From the NCBI GenBank assembly GCA_000827205.1, contig KN832561.1, positions 414,153 to 478,152 on the forward strand: a stretch of DNA of 64,000 nt, given 5' to 3'. The stretch comes from Plicaturopsis crispa FD-325 SS-3 (taxonomy: Eukaryota; Basidiomycota; Agaricomycetes; Amylocorticiales; Amylocorticiaceae). The notes beneath the pieces are model-generated. The model was not told where the DNA came from, did not search any database, and saw nothing but the letters and a program-made list of their open reading frames with translations. Positions 44,438 through 56,553 of the stretch are shown piece by piece (the first letter of the stretch is position 1; every line of letters begins with the position of its first letter). The position numbers were made by a program, and so were the translations under genes.

Positions 44438-46585
44438 ATGACCTCGAATCAGCAGCTGTCGCTGGCGAGGACGCACAGAGGCGGAACAAGCTTGCAGAAA
44501 CGGCAGCCCCTACCCGGTTTCTTGCAGAAATTATACGAGTTGAGTACTTGCGCGCCGTTCTCGAGACACTGCGCGGCTAATTACTGAGCTTTCTTCACGG
44601 TCAGGATGGTCAACGATCCGTCAAATGACGACGTTATAAGATGGTCTGACTCTGGCGACTCTTTCTATGGTGCGTGCGTCGTTGTCTTCGTCTTGGTCGC
44701 GGCGTCTAACTTCGATTGCGTACCTCCTCAGTACTGGACCAGCAGCGCCTGGCGAATGAAGTCCTTGGCAATTGGTTCAAACACAAGAACTTCACATCCT
44801 TCGTGCGCCAGCTGAACATGTATGGGTTCCACAAGATTACGCATCTGCGACAAGGCGCTTTGAAAAGCGATACCGAGGCCGAGTATTCCCAGTTCGAGAA
44901 CCCTAACTTCCGTCGGGGGCAGACAGACCTGCTCTACAATATCCAGCGGAATAAAAACCAGCCCGGAGAGGACCCGATCTTGGATTTACCGGAAACACTA
45001 CAACTCCCAGCGCCTTCCGGCGGTAACCTCTCTGCCGGGCAGATCCTCGACATAAACGCCATCGTCAATGGGATATCCGCCATAAAGCGAAATCAATCAA
45101 GCATCGCCGCAGATTTGAACGAACTCAAAAACTCGAATAACATGCTATGGAAGGAAGCTATGTCGGCTCGCGAGAAAAGCAAGAAACACTCGGACACGAT
45201 AAACCGCATCCTCAAGTTCTTAGCAGGCGTCTTTGGACAGGCTCAGGGTCCCGTGCGTAAAGATGATGGTCGAAACACACCTTCACGGGTCGTCGTACCT
45301 CAGAAATCACAGCGCCTCATGATCGAGGCTGGGCCACGGCCGAAGGGGAAAGGGGTGGATTTGACTGAAGTGCAGGATGAAGAACGTGGTTCTCAAAATC
45401 GCTTTTCGAGGGAACGGTCTCCTTTGTCATTAAGTAAATGCCGCAGCCTGTTGTCTTGAACCTGTTGCTGACCAGCTTGACTATTTCTTAGATCAATTCA
45501 CCTCGATAGAAACGCCTGCATCGTCTGCAGCATCTCCTTCAGTTGCCCCCTCAGAAATATTCACACCTACATCCGAGGCGCCCCCGGATCCTGACAGCAG
45601 TGCGGGAAATTCGACGAATGGTAGATCCAGCCGTACACCTGCGCCAGAACCCACACTCACATATCCTCTACAAACACAACAATCAAACTTATCCTCGAAT
45701 TCATCTTCTGCACCGTCCTCGCTGACCACGACATCAGGCCAAAGTAACCAGGACGCCTTGATCCAGTCGATATTTGGACAACTGACACCTGACCAGGCGC
45801 TCCGCTTCTTCACAGCTCTTTCTGCACTACAGCATCCCACTTATAATCCAGACTCGAACGCACCACAGACTCTCGACGCAAACGCGTTATCTCAACTAAT
45901 GCCCTTCGACCCTACCTACGATGTCACCCACGATCGCAATCCGGACCTCCAGCCACAGTCCAACGTACCGTTACTCTCCCCTCCATCGCCGGCACTGGGA
46001 CTTAGCTCCCTAGACCCTCTCGTTGATCATTCTGCCCGACTTCAGCAAACGTATGAGCGTGCGTCCGATAATGCTCCCTATGACGCTGTTGCGAACAGTT
46101 TCAACTCTTTAATGCAGAGCCTAGGAGTGGACACCAGCCCTGCCGAAGCAGAGTCTTCTGGGAGTCAGGATGCGTACCCTCCTCGGCCAGAGGGCGCGTC
46201 CTCTTCCGGTAGCGGCTCAAATGCGTCGGGGTCCGCTACCGCTGGGGCTGCATTTGGCGCCCCGCCGTCGACGCAGGACATGGACTATGACCCCGACGCG
46301 TTCTGGGCACAGTTCCCCGGCGAAACCACCGCTGACTACGGGGATTTTGCGGACCAGCTCGAGTCCGGGCGGATGAACGATCCTTCCGCCGAGCAGCTGA
46401 GCGCTTTCCTGGACGAAGTTGCCTCGCAATCGGACGGTCGCGCCTCGCCCGTCGAGAAAATCGAGTCCCCCATTGGCGGGGCGCACGATAACCGGAAACG
46501 AAAGTCTGACGTTGCAGGCATAGCGGAACCTACAGGGGCTAGTAGCAAAGAGCAAAGTGGGACGAAGGCAAAACGTAAAAGATAA
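44438..46585 (+). CDS. HSF1: heat shock transcription factor
   Basis: Four exons (44438-44538, 44605-44669, 44732-45433, 45492-46585) give 653 residues. The N-terminal HSF DNA-binding domain is complete: LPGFLQKLYEMVNDPSNDDV, IRWSDSGDSFYVLDQQRLAN and VLGNWFKHKNFTSFVRQLNM are followed by YGFHKITHLRQGALK. Two introns cut this domain. A hydrophobic heptad region (ILDINAIVNGISAIKRNQSS to SDTINRILKFLAGVFGQA) should mediate trimerisation. The C-terminal half is Ser/Pro/Asp-rich and disordered. Stretches such as DYDPDAFWAQFPGE and DPSAEQLSAFLDEVA look like activation segments, and it ends with a basic tail (GTKAKRKR). HSF1 binds heat shock elements as a trimer and induces chaperone genes. The recognition helix is intact. 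Some DNA-binding domain positions vary (VLDQQRLAN where VxxxERFAxEVL is common), which may simply be fungal. Confidence 0.93.
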
Positions 46586-46731
46586 ATATAAGGACTGGTG
46601 ATTAGACAATGTAATTGTATAAATGCTTTCCTCCGGGCGCGGCCTCCAGTGTATAGATATAAATGAGTGACTATCCAATGAATATTATCAGTAAGATGGA
46701 GACAAGAAATCAACAACATAGATCAGTCGGG

Positions 46732-49700
46732 CTAAGAGAATTTTGGGGGAGGTGGGGGCGGAGCTATCTCGGGGTGGAAGCCGTTCGAGAACGGAGTGAA
46801 GGGCCTGACCTCGAGGTTTCCGGGCGTGCCATTCAGGCTAGAGATGTGAGCATCAACGGCTTGCGTCTCCTGGATATAGTCCACGGGAGGACGCGGCATG
46901 AGGGGTGGGGGCGGCGGCGGACCGGCATCGCCCTTGGGAGGTGCAGACCCAGCATCCTCGGCGTCGTATCTTGCCTTCAACTGCGCCTTTTCCTCGGCCG
47001 CAGTCAAAGGTCGGCCATTGCTAGGCGCAGATGGGAGCACCGGGGATCTGGGAACGGGACGAGGGTTGGAGGATGGCGTGAGCGATGTACCGCGAGGCGG
47101 AGGTGCAGGAGCACTAGCAGGTGGAGCTGCGGCTGCAGCCGCGGCTGCATCCTGGGCCTCGTACCGTCTCCGCAATTGTTCCTTTTCGGAAAGAATCGCC
47201 TGACCACTGGGAGCTGGCGGCACAGAATAACCTGGAGGACTTGAGGGTGCGGCGGGCGGGGGCTGGGAACTGGCGGCATCCTGTGCCTCGTATGCTCGTC
47301 GCAAGCGCTCTTTTTCCTCGAGCGCTGAAGGCGGATGGGAAGGTCCGCCAAATGCGGGAGGCAATCCACTACCGCCTGCGTAAGATGCAGGGGCATTCGG
47401 ATAAAGTGATTCATATGCAGTGGGATTCGACGGGCCGTCGGAGAATCCTGCATTTTGAGTGCGGTCGACAGCGAGCTTCGCTTCGTGGTAGCGTTTCAGC
47501 GCTGCCTTCTCTTCCTCTGCAGAGCGGTATTGAGGCACTGGGGCCGCAGGCGGAGGTGACCTCTGGGGCGGCGATGGAAGGCTGCTTGCCGTGGTGTTCC
47601 TTGATAAGGAGGACATTGCTTGCGAATACAAGGCCGCTCCCGGAGACACGTTAGACGATAGACTTCCTGCACTCTGCTGACGGCTGAGCTCTCCGGGGTC
47701 GGAAGTTGACGGCGGTGAATAAGAGCTGTAGCCCTGGGTCTGCTTCGCAGCAGCTTGGGCCTGTTCAAACAGCCTTGTCTTCTCTTGCTCAGCAGTGAGC
47801 CAGCGCGACTGTCCTGGAGGGGTACGTGGCGACGTCGTAGCTGGGGGAGACTAGATACCAGAGTCAGCTTGGAAGTCGACGAAGAACTCTACGCAGCTTG
47901 CTTACATCGGATCGATCGCTAAGGACTCCGCCTTGTACTCTTTCCACTTTCGCCCGTGCAGATTCATAGAGCCGCCGTTTCTCTTCCTCTGCACTGAGCC
48001 ATTGCTGGTTCTGCTGCTTTGGCGGCGACGGCGGTGCACGAGCCTGTACGCTCGACGAGCCCTGCCCATGTCCCTCCGAGTCGTCGTCCCGCGGGAGATC
48101 CATCTCGTCGAAATTGGTGACGGTGAACCGTTGGTTCGCTGCCATGGACCCGGGTCTGCGAGGATCGATGGGTCTGCCAATGGCCGCCTGGCCGTTCGGT
48201 CGTGACCCGACAGTTTGTGCGCTCTGCGGAGGCCGCCCGTAGCCAGCTGCAGCTGCACCAGAGTACCCAAATTCGTCTACGCGGCCGGGACCATTGGTGT
48301 AAGCGCCGCGTTGTGCGTTGGGTGCGGTATTGTATGGCCTAGGAGGTGCGGCGCTTTCTGGAATGGAATACATGTCGGATGGGCCAGGTCCTGCACCACC
48401 TGTGCGGCTGTTTGCCGTCGTGGGCCTCTGAAGCTCCGATGTAGCAGCACTGGACTGGCGACTATGGCCTGGACCTGTATGTAGAGATAAGCTTGGTGCT
48501 GTCCCGATGCGTCTGATTCTCAATGTGAGCTGTGATAATATGGTAAAAAAGAGTTTTGTAGATACCGGATAGCCTCGATAGAAACAGCTCTGAAAGAAGA
48601 GATTGAATGCGCGTGCAGCAGTGAGCAGAAAGGGCAACGGACCTGGGCCAATTTGACACAATCACTGGGAGGTCCATAATCAGGTGGGTTCCAGTGCCCA
48701 TTAGAGCTTTCACGTTGATCATATATGTGATGTCGATATGTCGTGCTGCGTTGAGCGATGTCGTGGTGTGATCCTTGGGTATGATACACGCAAGTTCTGC
48801 CTTGTGTTGAGTCCCACCGTAAAGTGTCGCATTCACGGGAACCTTCTGCTCGCCGATGACGGTAACTTTGACCTGCGGTGCGCCCTTCTTCGTCGAATTA
48901 GGTCCAGCGCGGAAGACACTCGTCTCTTTGAGAGTAAACTCAAAGCCGCGAAGAATGACCGTGTGGAGACTATCAGACTTCAGTGTTGCCATGACCGAGA
49001 CCCGGTCACCTGGTCCGTAGCAGGTTTGCGCACGGTCGACTGTCAGATTCACACCCTCCTGGGCAAGATGTCGAGTCTCAGGCTGCTGGTAGACGGGCCA
49101 TGTAGAGTGAAGCTCGTGCTTGTCGATGATAAGTGAGGCCATGGTGGAGGTAACGACCGATTTTCGCCTTCGGAGGAATCCCCTACGATACTTCGCATAA
49201 GTACGATAATGGAATCCGAGCTGCAGTCGACGTACTTTTTGCCCTTGACGCACACCGACGCAATAAGTTCGTATCTGATGCCAGCTAACGGTGCACAGAG
49301 TCAGAGGTTAGTTCATCGGTCCAGAACAGAATGACTCGCCATTTTTCTCGAGAGCAATGCTTGGTGGTATGGATTCCGGGATGCGAATGTAGAACGGGAA
49401 GTCTTGCTGCGCACCGACAAATGCCATTCAGAACGCACATGTCACAAGAGAACGACAGATGACATACCGTATGAAGCATCGCATAGTCCTCGCTGGACGT
49501 CCAGAGATTTACAGGGCTTGGGCCCACGAAATCAAAGTACGTATTCGACTGCCCCCCACCCGGCAGCGTCTCCACTTTCCTCAGTGCGATGCGAACCCAC
49601 TGTGCCTTGACTCCCTGCGGCCCAACGCGTACCTCGATTGCCTGGAATCCGAGCAGTCTGTCAGTACAAGTCTCAGGAACGACATGTCCTCAAACGCACG

Positions 49701-49918
49701 CCTTTGACTGCTGCTTGTGGCCGATCCGGGGCACCTGGCGGTATACCGGGATAGCCTGGGTGACATTCAGCTCGTCTGCAACACTAGACAGGATGACGAG
49801 AGCACGCACCATAGACGAAGTCGACATTAGGAGGTGGCCGGAGCGTTCTGGCAGTGATATATGAGATGAGAACGAGCTCTCCGCTGTATCCGTGTACTCA
49901 CAGTTTGACCTGGGACAT
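46732..49918 (-). CDS. alpha-arrestin with repeated C-terminal modules
   Basis: The start is ATG at 49918 (MSQVKLTLRPPPNVDFVYG). Short introns follow, including one of 54 nt that joins VYG to YPGIPPGAPDRPQAAVKG. The arrestin N-terminal domain (AIEVRVGPQGVKAQWVRIAL, SIPPSIALEKN, GIRYELIASVCVKGKK) and C-terminal domain (TVDRAQTCYGPGDRVSVMAT, LHTVILRGFEFTLKETSVFR, TLYGGTQHKAELACIIPKDH) are complete. The tail from about 48480 to 46732 is disordered. It has six spaced copies of a module like S/T-x-x-EEK-x-x-L-x-x-x-Y-E-A, such as SAEEEKRRLYES, TAEQEKTRLFEQ, SAEEEKAALKRY, SALEEKERLRRAYEAQ, ILSEKEQLRRRYEAQ and TAAEEKAQLKARYDAE. The tail ends with PPPPPPKFS. Fungal alpha-arrestins recruit Rsp5-type ubiquitin ligases to membrane transporters; the modules may be short coiled coils. 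I saw no clear PPxY motif. Confidence 0.85.
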
Positions 49919-50279
49919 TTGCCTACAGGAAGAAGGAGAAACGTCGACAAGCGCCTACTGATCAGAACGCTATGTGCGAGGCTGAGGCGTGCCTCGATAA
50001 ATAAGAGGTAAATTTCGGGAGGTCCGAAACTGAAAGGTGTTTAGGAGCGTCCGGTGCACAGCCCGCGCGCGTCTACGAATTGTTAGGAACTCTCGATAAA
50101 TGTTGATCCTGATCATCATGCTCCGTAGTATCTCCGTAGGGGACCTCTTGGACCTGGAGAATTAAAGGTAATCGTATACAAGGTCAGATTTATAGTATAT
50201 GGTGTAATAGGTATGCCATGTATCTACAGCAAGCAGACAACGAAAGAGCAAGTAAACGAGCGCAGGACAGACTTCTGAA
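49919..50279. other. intergenic between the arrestin promoter and the SF3B2 3' end
   Basis: About 360 bases with no gene. It should hold the arrestin promoter and the SF3B2 terminator. No clear core motif is visible. Confidence 0.4.
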
Positions 50280-52403
50280 TCAGAACTTGAATTCTTTTCC
50301 TTTCCTCCCATCTCGGTCCCGGTCCATCTTCTGTTTCTTCTTGGCCATTTCCTGCGCCACCATGTCACTGAAGTCCTCCTTAGCGCCCGCGACACCAGCC
50401 GAGCCCCTCGAATGCGCATCGTACTTCCGACGGATCTCGTCCTCAGATAGACCCTCCAGTTCTGCTGCATCGATGGAGACGTCGACACCATTCGCTTTGC
50501 GCTGTCAAGTCATGTGCATACGTTAGCAAGACATTTCAGGGGGCCGGTAATCGATCTGCTCACCTTGGTGCCCCGCTCATCTCCCAGCACAGGTATGGGT
50601 GCACCCGAGACCCCGCTGACATCGTAGCCTCGCTCACTTCCCATGAGACCGCGCACCGACGTCTGCTTTTCGGGAACAACTTGGTACAACGACCGTGGCC
50701 CTGTGTCTGTGGCCTCGGACTGTGCACGGCCAGAGTGCTTCCGTAGTTCCAGGAAGTCGGGTGTTTCGAGGCCACCTGCGACGGTGGAGACGACACTTGT
50801 CATACCAGACGGCGTTTCGAGTCCGGACGGTGTTTGTAAACCGTCGGCTGGCGCGGGTTCGGCACTCTCCTCCTCGTCGTCCTCGTCTTCCTCCTCGCTC
50901 TCTTCCTCTTCCTCTGCATACCATGCCGACGTCAGCAGATATATCTAGATACAGAGGGCTCGGGCATACCTTCTTCTGGCTCCAGCTCGCCCCATAACTC
51001 CTTGTCGACAGGCTCCCCCATCTATCGAAAAGAATCAGCACAGTTAGAATCCAGGAACTTAGATACACACATCCGTATCGGTAGCCTTTGGCAAGACACC
51101 GAAGACATCACCGTAGAGAGGTCGGTTGTACTCGTCTAAAGGAGGCTTTCCCCAACCACCCGGATGGAAACCCCATTGCGCACTATACATGGACATTTAA
51201 GCGTTTAATTGGGACATTGGAAGAAAGTAAGGACATACCCTTCGGGTATAGGTGCGTTGAGGCCAGGTATCCGCAGAGTAGGGTAATTTGGTGGGGGTCC
51301 GAAACGTTGCATGCTGATTAACCATGGTGGAGGAGCCAGCGGAGGAATAGACAACGCTTCTACCAGCTCAGGAGACAAATCACCCGGTCGTTTTTCTTTC
51401 AACGAAGTCTCAAATTCCTTGCCTTCATAATACCTAGTTTATCAGAGCCCGTTCAGCTGTACCTAACGCACAAAAAGCAATTTACTGACATTTCACCGAA
51501 CGATGTGACGGGTGGCTTTGTCTGGAATTTAAAGAACGCGTCGTGGAGTTTTTGGTAGTCGATGTCGACTTTGCCCATCTTCGGCTGCACGCGTTCTCGT
51601 GTCTTTGCTTTGAGCGACATGTTGGCTTCCTTCTCCTTCACCGCGTCGCGCATTGTGGCAATACCGGTATCGGCGATGTAGGACGGGAGCTGGAAGGGGG
51701 GCTTTTCGATACCGCGTTTGCCTTGTAGGTAGTCGCGTTTGGCGCTCCAATGTATCGGTATTGGTACGGTATTTCGCTGACTCTTGAGGTGAAGGAGTAA
51801 TCGCGGGTCGGCGGCGGTGACGTCGGTCCATTCGACGACTTCGGGTTTTTTGACGAGTTGTTTTAGTTCGGCGACGGTAAGACGCGCCATCTTGCGCTGC
51901 TTTTTCTTGGACACTGGTTTCTTTTCCGAGTCCGAGCCGTCGTCTGACGCCATGTCGTCGTCGGAGTAGATGACTTCGCCCTTCGACGTCTCGCCCTTGA
52001 TCTGCTACAGGCGGCAACGCATAAATTGCGGGACGGGAACCGGAGAGGGCTGAGAACGCACTTCAGAATCTTCGGCAGGCTGCTGAAAGCGAGCAAATAC
52101 GTCGGAGAATGCTTCGAGGGCAGGGCCTTTGATATCCAACTGCTCAGATACGTACTCGACATTCTTTTCCTCCTCCTCATTCTTGATGTCCACGACGCTA
52201 GTTTCTCTCGACTGGGATAGACATTTTCGTAAGAGAGACGGTTCGCCCTATGAAGCAAAAGTACCACGCACCGGCGTCTGCGACGATTTCCTCTGCTTGG
52301 CTTTTGCGCGCCTCAGCTGGTTTTTGGACTTGATCTTCCCATTGACCTTGGAGTTTTCCAAGACGCCATTGGAGGACGTTTCTGAGCCGTTGAGTGCAGC
52401 CAT
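50280..52403 (-). CDS. CUS1: splicing factor 3B subunit 2
   Basis: The start is ATG at 52403 (MAALNGSETSSNGVLENSKV) and the stop is at 50280, with about eight exons. The basic N-terminus NQLRRAKAKQRK is followed by VEYVSEQLDIKGPALEAFSD. The DUF382 block follows, with MARLTVAELKQLVKKPEVVE, WTDVTAADPRLLLHLKSQRN and VPIPIHWSAKRDYLQGKRGI. Then comes the PSP region (RPGDLSPELVEALSIPPLAP, PPWLISMQRFGPPPNYPTLR) and PLYGDVFGV. An acidic stretch (EEEEEEEESEEEDEDDEEES) and a conserved C-terminus (MVAQEMAKKKQKMDRD, GKEFKF) end the protein. SF3B2/Cus1 belongs to the SF3b complex of the U2 snRNP and helps anchor it near the branch point. Some exons were joined by recognising these blocks; the border near 52010-52070 is the least sure. 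The gene is divergent from RPN8 with 210 bases between starts. Confidence 0.92.
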
Positions 52404-52613
52404 GGGGTGCGACGCGGATACAGCAGAAGAGAATGAGTATGGCACAACCGAGGTGGTCGTTGAAGACGAAGACTCCGAGTTTCAGTGGGAAAGCTGCCCC
52501 TCGAAAGTTCCGAACATCCGACAGGTCATCCGTCGCCCGACGCGCGTCGCAAGACTTGCGCATAACAGTCCTTTGCAGCTACCGTATACTCGTCCTTTCT
52601 CTCCTTCCTCGAC
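52404..52613. promoter_or_regulatory. divergent promoter between the SF3B2 and RPN8 genes
   Basis: The 210 bases separate the start codons of two essential housekeeping genes, so they are likely to share regulatory sequence. No TATA box is evident. Confidence 0.4.
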
Positions 52614-53832
52614 ATGGTCGCGACAACGACAGAACAGGTACGCAAGGGTGCTTTGGATGACCGTTTAAAATGACTGAATTGCGTCTGTTATAGCTAACAG
52701 CACTCGCTGGAACGACCGTCGGTGCGTTTAGCACCGTAATTAGTACAACACGGTACTGACCTCGAAAACACAGTCGTACATCCCCTCGTACTTTTATCCG
52801 TTGCCGACCATCATGCCCGATCCGTCTCACGGAACTCCCATAAACGCGTTATTGGCATTCTCCTCGGCCAAGACAACGGCAAAACCATAAATGTCGCGAA
52901 TTCATTTGGCATACCATTCGAGGAGGACGAGAAAGACAGCAAGACATGGTTCTTGGATCACAATTATATCGAGGGGATGTACGAGATGTTCAAGAAGGTC
53001 AATGGTGAGTCCCCCCGTCTGTGTGGCGGGACGTCAGTACTGAACGGTTGGGACAGCACGAGAACGGATGATCGGTTGGTATCACTCTGGGCCCAAGTTG
53101 CGGGCATCCGATCAGGAAATCAACGACTTGTTAAAGCGATTTATTGCCCGGCCTGTCATGGTCATTGTCGATGTACGGCCACAAACAGTAGGCATTCCGA
53201 CGGATGCATACTTTGCAGTGGAGGAGATCAAGGACGTGAGCCGCCGGAGATTTTTACCATTTAGATGCGTGGACTGACACTCTGCATAGGATGGTACAGA
53301 AACGCGCAAAACATTCCTACACGTCCCATCTGCGATTGAAGCGGAGGAAGCGGAGGAAATTGGTGTCGAGCATCTACTACGTGATATCAAAGACTCGACC
53401 ACGACAACCCTTGCTACACGCGTCAGCGAGCAACTCGCCTCGTTGCGCGGACTCCAGTCGAGACTGAGCGACATCCAGAAATATCTAGCGGACGTCGCGT
53501 CAGGCGCCATGCCCGTGAACCATCAAATCGTATACCACCTGCAGGACGCGCTCAATCTCCTCCCGGACCTCAGCGACCCCGTGACAACACAGAGCTTCGC
53601 CTCGAGTACCAACGACCAGCTGCTCGTTGTGTACCTGAGCAGTCTTCTCCGCGCTGTCATCGCACTCCACGCCCTTGTCGACAACAAAACCACGATTGGA
53701 CGGACGGAGGTCGAGGAAGGCACAGGCTTGGAGGAGAAGAAGTCGAAGGGGGAAGTCAAAAAATCCGAAACAGACGGCAAGGAGAAAGGCAACGAGACTT
53801 CCAAGGAGAGTGGTGATAAGAAGGGCCTGTGA
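52614..53832 (+). CDS. RPN8: 26S proteasome regulatory subunit Rpn8
   Basis: The first exon is 24 nt (MVATTTEQ), followed by a short exon (LTALAGTTV) and then [20 protein letters not shown], the start of the MPN domain. [60 protein letters not shown] and [20 protein letters not shown] complete it. The residues that bind zinc in Rpn11 (the JAMM motif) are not present as expected, so this is the non-catalytic partner. The C-terminal helices ([37 protein letters not shown]) belong to the PSMD7 family. A Lys/Glu-rich tail ends in SGDKKGL. Rpn8 pairs with the deubiquitinase Rpn11 in the proteasome lid. Four or five short introns are needed; the one after YEMFKKVN runs over an in-frame-looking stretch to about 53065. 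Confidence 0.95.
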
Positions 53833-54323
53833 ACGAATACCATCCTTTTTGACCGACTTCCCGGTATTTTGCTGCGGCGTGAACGTAAGGGTTGCGAGAC
53901 ACACAGAGAATTCACCCATTGTTGGCATAGCTTCGTTTGCTGCGGACCTAGTTGCGAGACGGCTAACTGGAATTTTCCTGCGATGGAGATGCACGAGGAC
54001 TCTGCGAGGACGGAGCTCCATCTCGAGGACATTGCGCCTCGGGAGGCAGTGTCGCGTCGCCGCGAAAGGCAACACGTGGGGAGCACCGTATATAGTAAAA
54101 ATGATTTTTCTTTTCCGTTCAAGATCTGTGTTTTCTCTTCTCCTCGACCTCCATCTCCCTCGGTGCCCGCTTCGAAATACCGCTCTCTCAAGTGCGTATC
54201 GCTCCCCCAGACTTGGCTGCGAAACTTGTCGTTATCGCCCCGGTCACACCTCAAGTTTCGCCGCGCATACGCTGATATCGAAATTTTCCAGATTCAAATT
54301 CGCTCATCCGAGAGATTATCATC
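53833..54323. other. intergenic between RPN8 and GIS2
   Basis: About 490 bases with no supported gene. It should contain the RPN8 3' end and the GIS2 promoter. A pyrimidine-rich tract (about 54110-54180) precedes the GIS2 start codon, common in highly expressed fungal genes. Confidence 0.4.
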
Positions 54324-55497
54324 ATGTCTGGCGCAAGAGGATGCTTTAACTGTGGCGGCTGTGCGTGGTTCTGTCTGCCTATTTTTTCCGAGTCGATGGA
54401 CATTCGTTACACCCTATATCCACCCCTTTTCACCCCGTTCATCTTCCAGTTGAGTGCGGGCACTGACGATGCCTTGTTTTCCTACCCGTTACCGCAATCG
54501 CGTCGTACTGTCGTATGCCGATTACCCACAACCCTCTTCAAACGCAATATATTGAAAACCCGTTGCAATATCTTGCATCTCTGTCGTTTTTGGAACCTCA
54601 ACGCGTACAGTCGGTCACCAAGCAGCAACATGCCCGAAGGCGGGTACACCGACTTGGTAAAGAACGTTCAATGATTAGGAAATTGACACAAATTAACCGA
54701 CGAGCTTAATCAACAGCTATAACTGTGCGTATTCTTCTTTAAACCCTAACTATTCGCGCTGATCTCTATCTTACAGGCGGCCTGGAGGGTCACGTATCCA
54801 GAGATTGCACTATGGAGGCTAAAGCAAAATCGTGCTACAAGTGCGGCCTAGAAGGGCACATAGTAAGTTTTATCGCCATTTCTACCCGATATCACATAAC
54901 TGACTGGTCTACACAGTCGCGGGATTGCCCCGAAAATGCTGGCACGGGTGGTGCTAGCGGTGGTGGAGGTGCCTCCAGCACAGAGTGCTACCGCTGTGGC
55001 AAAGTAGGACACATCGCGCGTGCTTGCCCCGAGGCTCCCGGAGGTGCCTCAGGAGGCTACGGTGGAGGCGCTTTCGGTGGAGGATCCGGTGGCGGATTTG
55101 GCGGAGGCCAAGCGAAAACATGGTTCTTATTTTTACAAACCGCATCGCGCAGCGGGGCTGGTCTGATTTTTTTTTCTTTCAGCTACACCTGCGGAGGTGT
55201 CGGCCACATGTCGCGCGACTGTGTCCAGGGCGCAAAGTGCTACAACTGCTCTGGCGTCGTGAGTGTTCTCACCATAATCACATGCATCCATTTCTAAGTA
55301 ACAATATTGCAGGGACACATTTCGAGGGACTGCCCTCAGCCGCAAAAGCGCGCGTGCTACACGTGCGGCTCAGAAGGGTGAGTGTACAGTTATCTCCGCG
55401 TTCTGGACGCTGTCTGATGCAGGCTTTTCCCTTGAATCTTAGACATATCTCGCGCGACTGCCCCGGCGCCGCCACTGCTGCGACCGAGGACGCTTGA
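54324..55497 (+). CDS. GIS2: CCHC zinc-knuckle nucleic acid-binding protein (Gis2/CNBP)
   Basis: Eight exons give 192 residues: 54324-54360, 54611-54656, 54717-54724, 54777-54862, 54917-55122, 55183-55258, 55313-55377 and 55443-55497. The third exon is only 8 nt (CTATAACT) and is needed to link CPKAGTPTC to YNCGLEGHVSRDC. Seven CCHC knuckles follow each other: CFNCGGFGHQAATC, CYNCGLEGHVSRDC, CYKCGLEGHISRDC, CYRCGKVGHIARAC, CYTCGGVGHMSRDC, CYNCSGVGHISRDC and CYTCGSEGHISRDC. Seven is also the number in yeast Gis2. Gly-rich linkers separate knuckles 3-4 and 4-5. The family binds single-stranded RNA and DNA, associates with ribosomes and stress granules, and promotes translation of certain mRNAs. 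Total length and knuckle order support every splice site given. The first intron (250 nt) is unusually long for this window. Confidence 0.93.
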
Positions 55498-55851
55498 GCT
55501 GCTTTGTGTACTTTGACTTGTGTTTTTCTATGTCCATTGCCACGTACAAAACGATTTTGCATACTCGCTATGTTTTAGTACCTCTTCCATTCTACTCTGA
55601 TGATATACGTCTGCTATAACATGTGTTCTAACATGTCGCCGAGATACGAGATCCTGCTGCTCAGCTGCAAAGCCCAGTGCAATCCAGAAGATAATCGAGA
55701 ACGCCGTCAGACACCGGCCTGCAATTCGGGGCTTCCGGTTGGATCCGGATTCCGCCCCGAGCAAATTACCGTGCGCCATTTATGATGATTTCCTTGCTCT
55801 CCCTTTTCCCGTCCCCCAATCTCCAGTCGAACCTGTCTTCTCCTGTCCTCC
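55498..55851. other. intergenic between GIS2 and the COX subunit gene
   Basis: About 350 bases with no gene. It should carry the GIS2 3' end and the promoter of the cytochrome oxidase subunit gene. Confidence 0.4.
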
Positions 55852-56553
55852 ATGCAAGCCTTCCGCCTGGTCAGCCATAGAGCGCCGCTGCGCGCCGCCA
55901 CACGCTGCCTCGCGACGACCGCGAGCCCGGCACACACCATCTCCCACACGTCCTCGTCGTCAACCTCGGCAATCCCGCTCTCCAACGTCGAGGCGCAGTG
56001 GGAGAAGCTGAGCAACGAGGAGCGGTCGACCGTGCACCAGCAGCTTGAGGAGCTGCAAAAAAAGGACTGGAAATTACTTTCTATTGACGAGAAGAAGGCT
56101 GGTGCGTTGCGAGCTCGTTCGTATCTGTCACGCATGGCGGCGCGCTAACAACGCGATACAGCGTGGTATGTTGCCTTCGGCCCTCACGGACCTCGAACTC
56201 CCGTCAGCAAGCCTGGTGACAGCTTGAGGGTCTTCCTTGGCACCCTTGGCCTGATTGGTGCTGCTGGTGTCCTGTTCGTCACTGCGAGAATGTTCGGTAT
56301 GTATCATCGAGCTGTTGCATATTTGCCTCCACTCATTGTATTACTTTCCATCTATCAGGTGGAACACCTCCCAGAACTTTGACCAAGGAGTGGGAAGAGG
56401 CTTCCAACGAACGCGCACTCGAGGCCAAAATCAACCCTATCACCGGTAAGCCTTCCTTTTGACATATGGATGTTCTGCGGTGGCTTATGCATATCTGTTA
56501 CAGGTATCTCGTCGGAAGGTTACTCCGGGAAGGGTTTCGTCCAGTCCAAATAG
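55852..56553 (+). CDS. cytochrome c oxidase subunit IV (yeast Cox5 type), mitochondrial
   Basis: Four exons encode about 160-170 residues. The N-terminus MQAFRLVSHRAPLRAATRCL is a mitochondrial presequence rich in Arg and Ala. IPLSNVEAQWEKLSNEERST and LQKKDWKLLSIDEKKA are the matrix-side family motifs. The next exon gives AAWYVAFGPHGPRTPVSKPG and the single membrane helix LRVFLGTLGLIGAAGVLFVT. GGTPPRTLTKEWEEASNERA, LEAKINPIT and GISSEGYSGKGFVQSK finish the protein. This fits subunit IV of complex IV (COX4 in animals, Cox5a/b in yeast), which binds to the catalytic core in the inner membrane. The exon joint at AAWYVAF splits a codon over a 52 nt intron. Confidence 0.92.

Noticed and set aside
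49768-49848. A very short (34 nt) intron in the arrestin gene
   Set aside because: A 54 nt intron using the next acceptor restores VYG-YPGIPPGAPDRPQAAVKG, the expected arrestin sequence, so the short intron is not needed.
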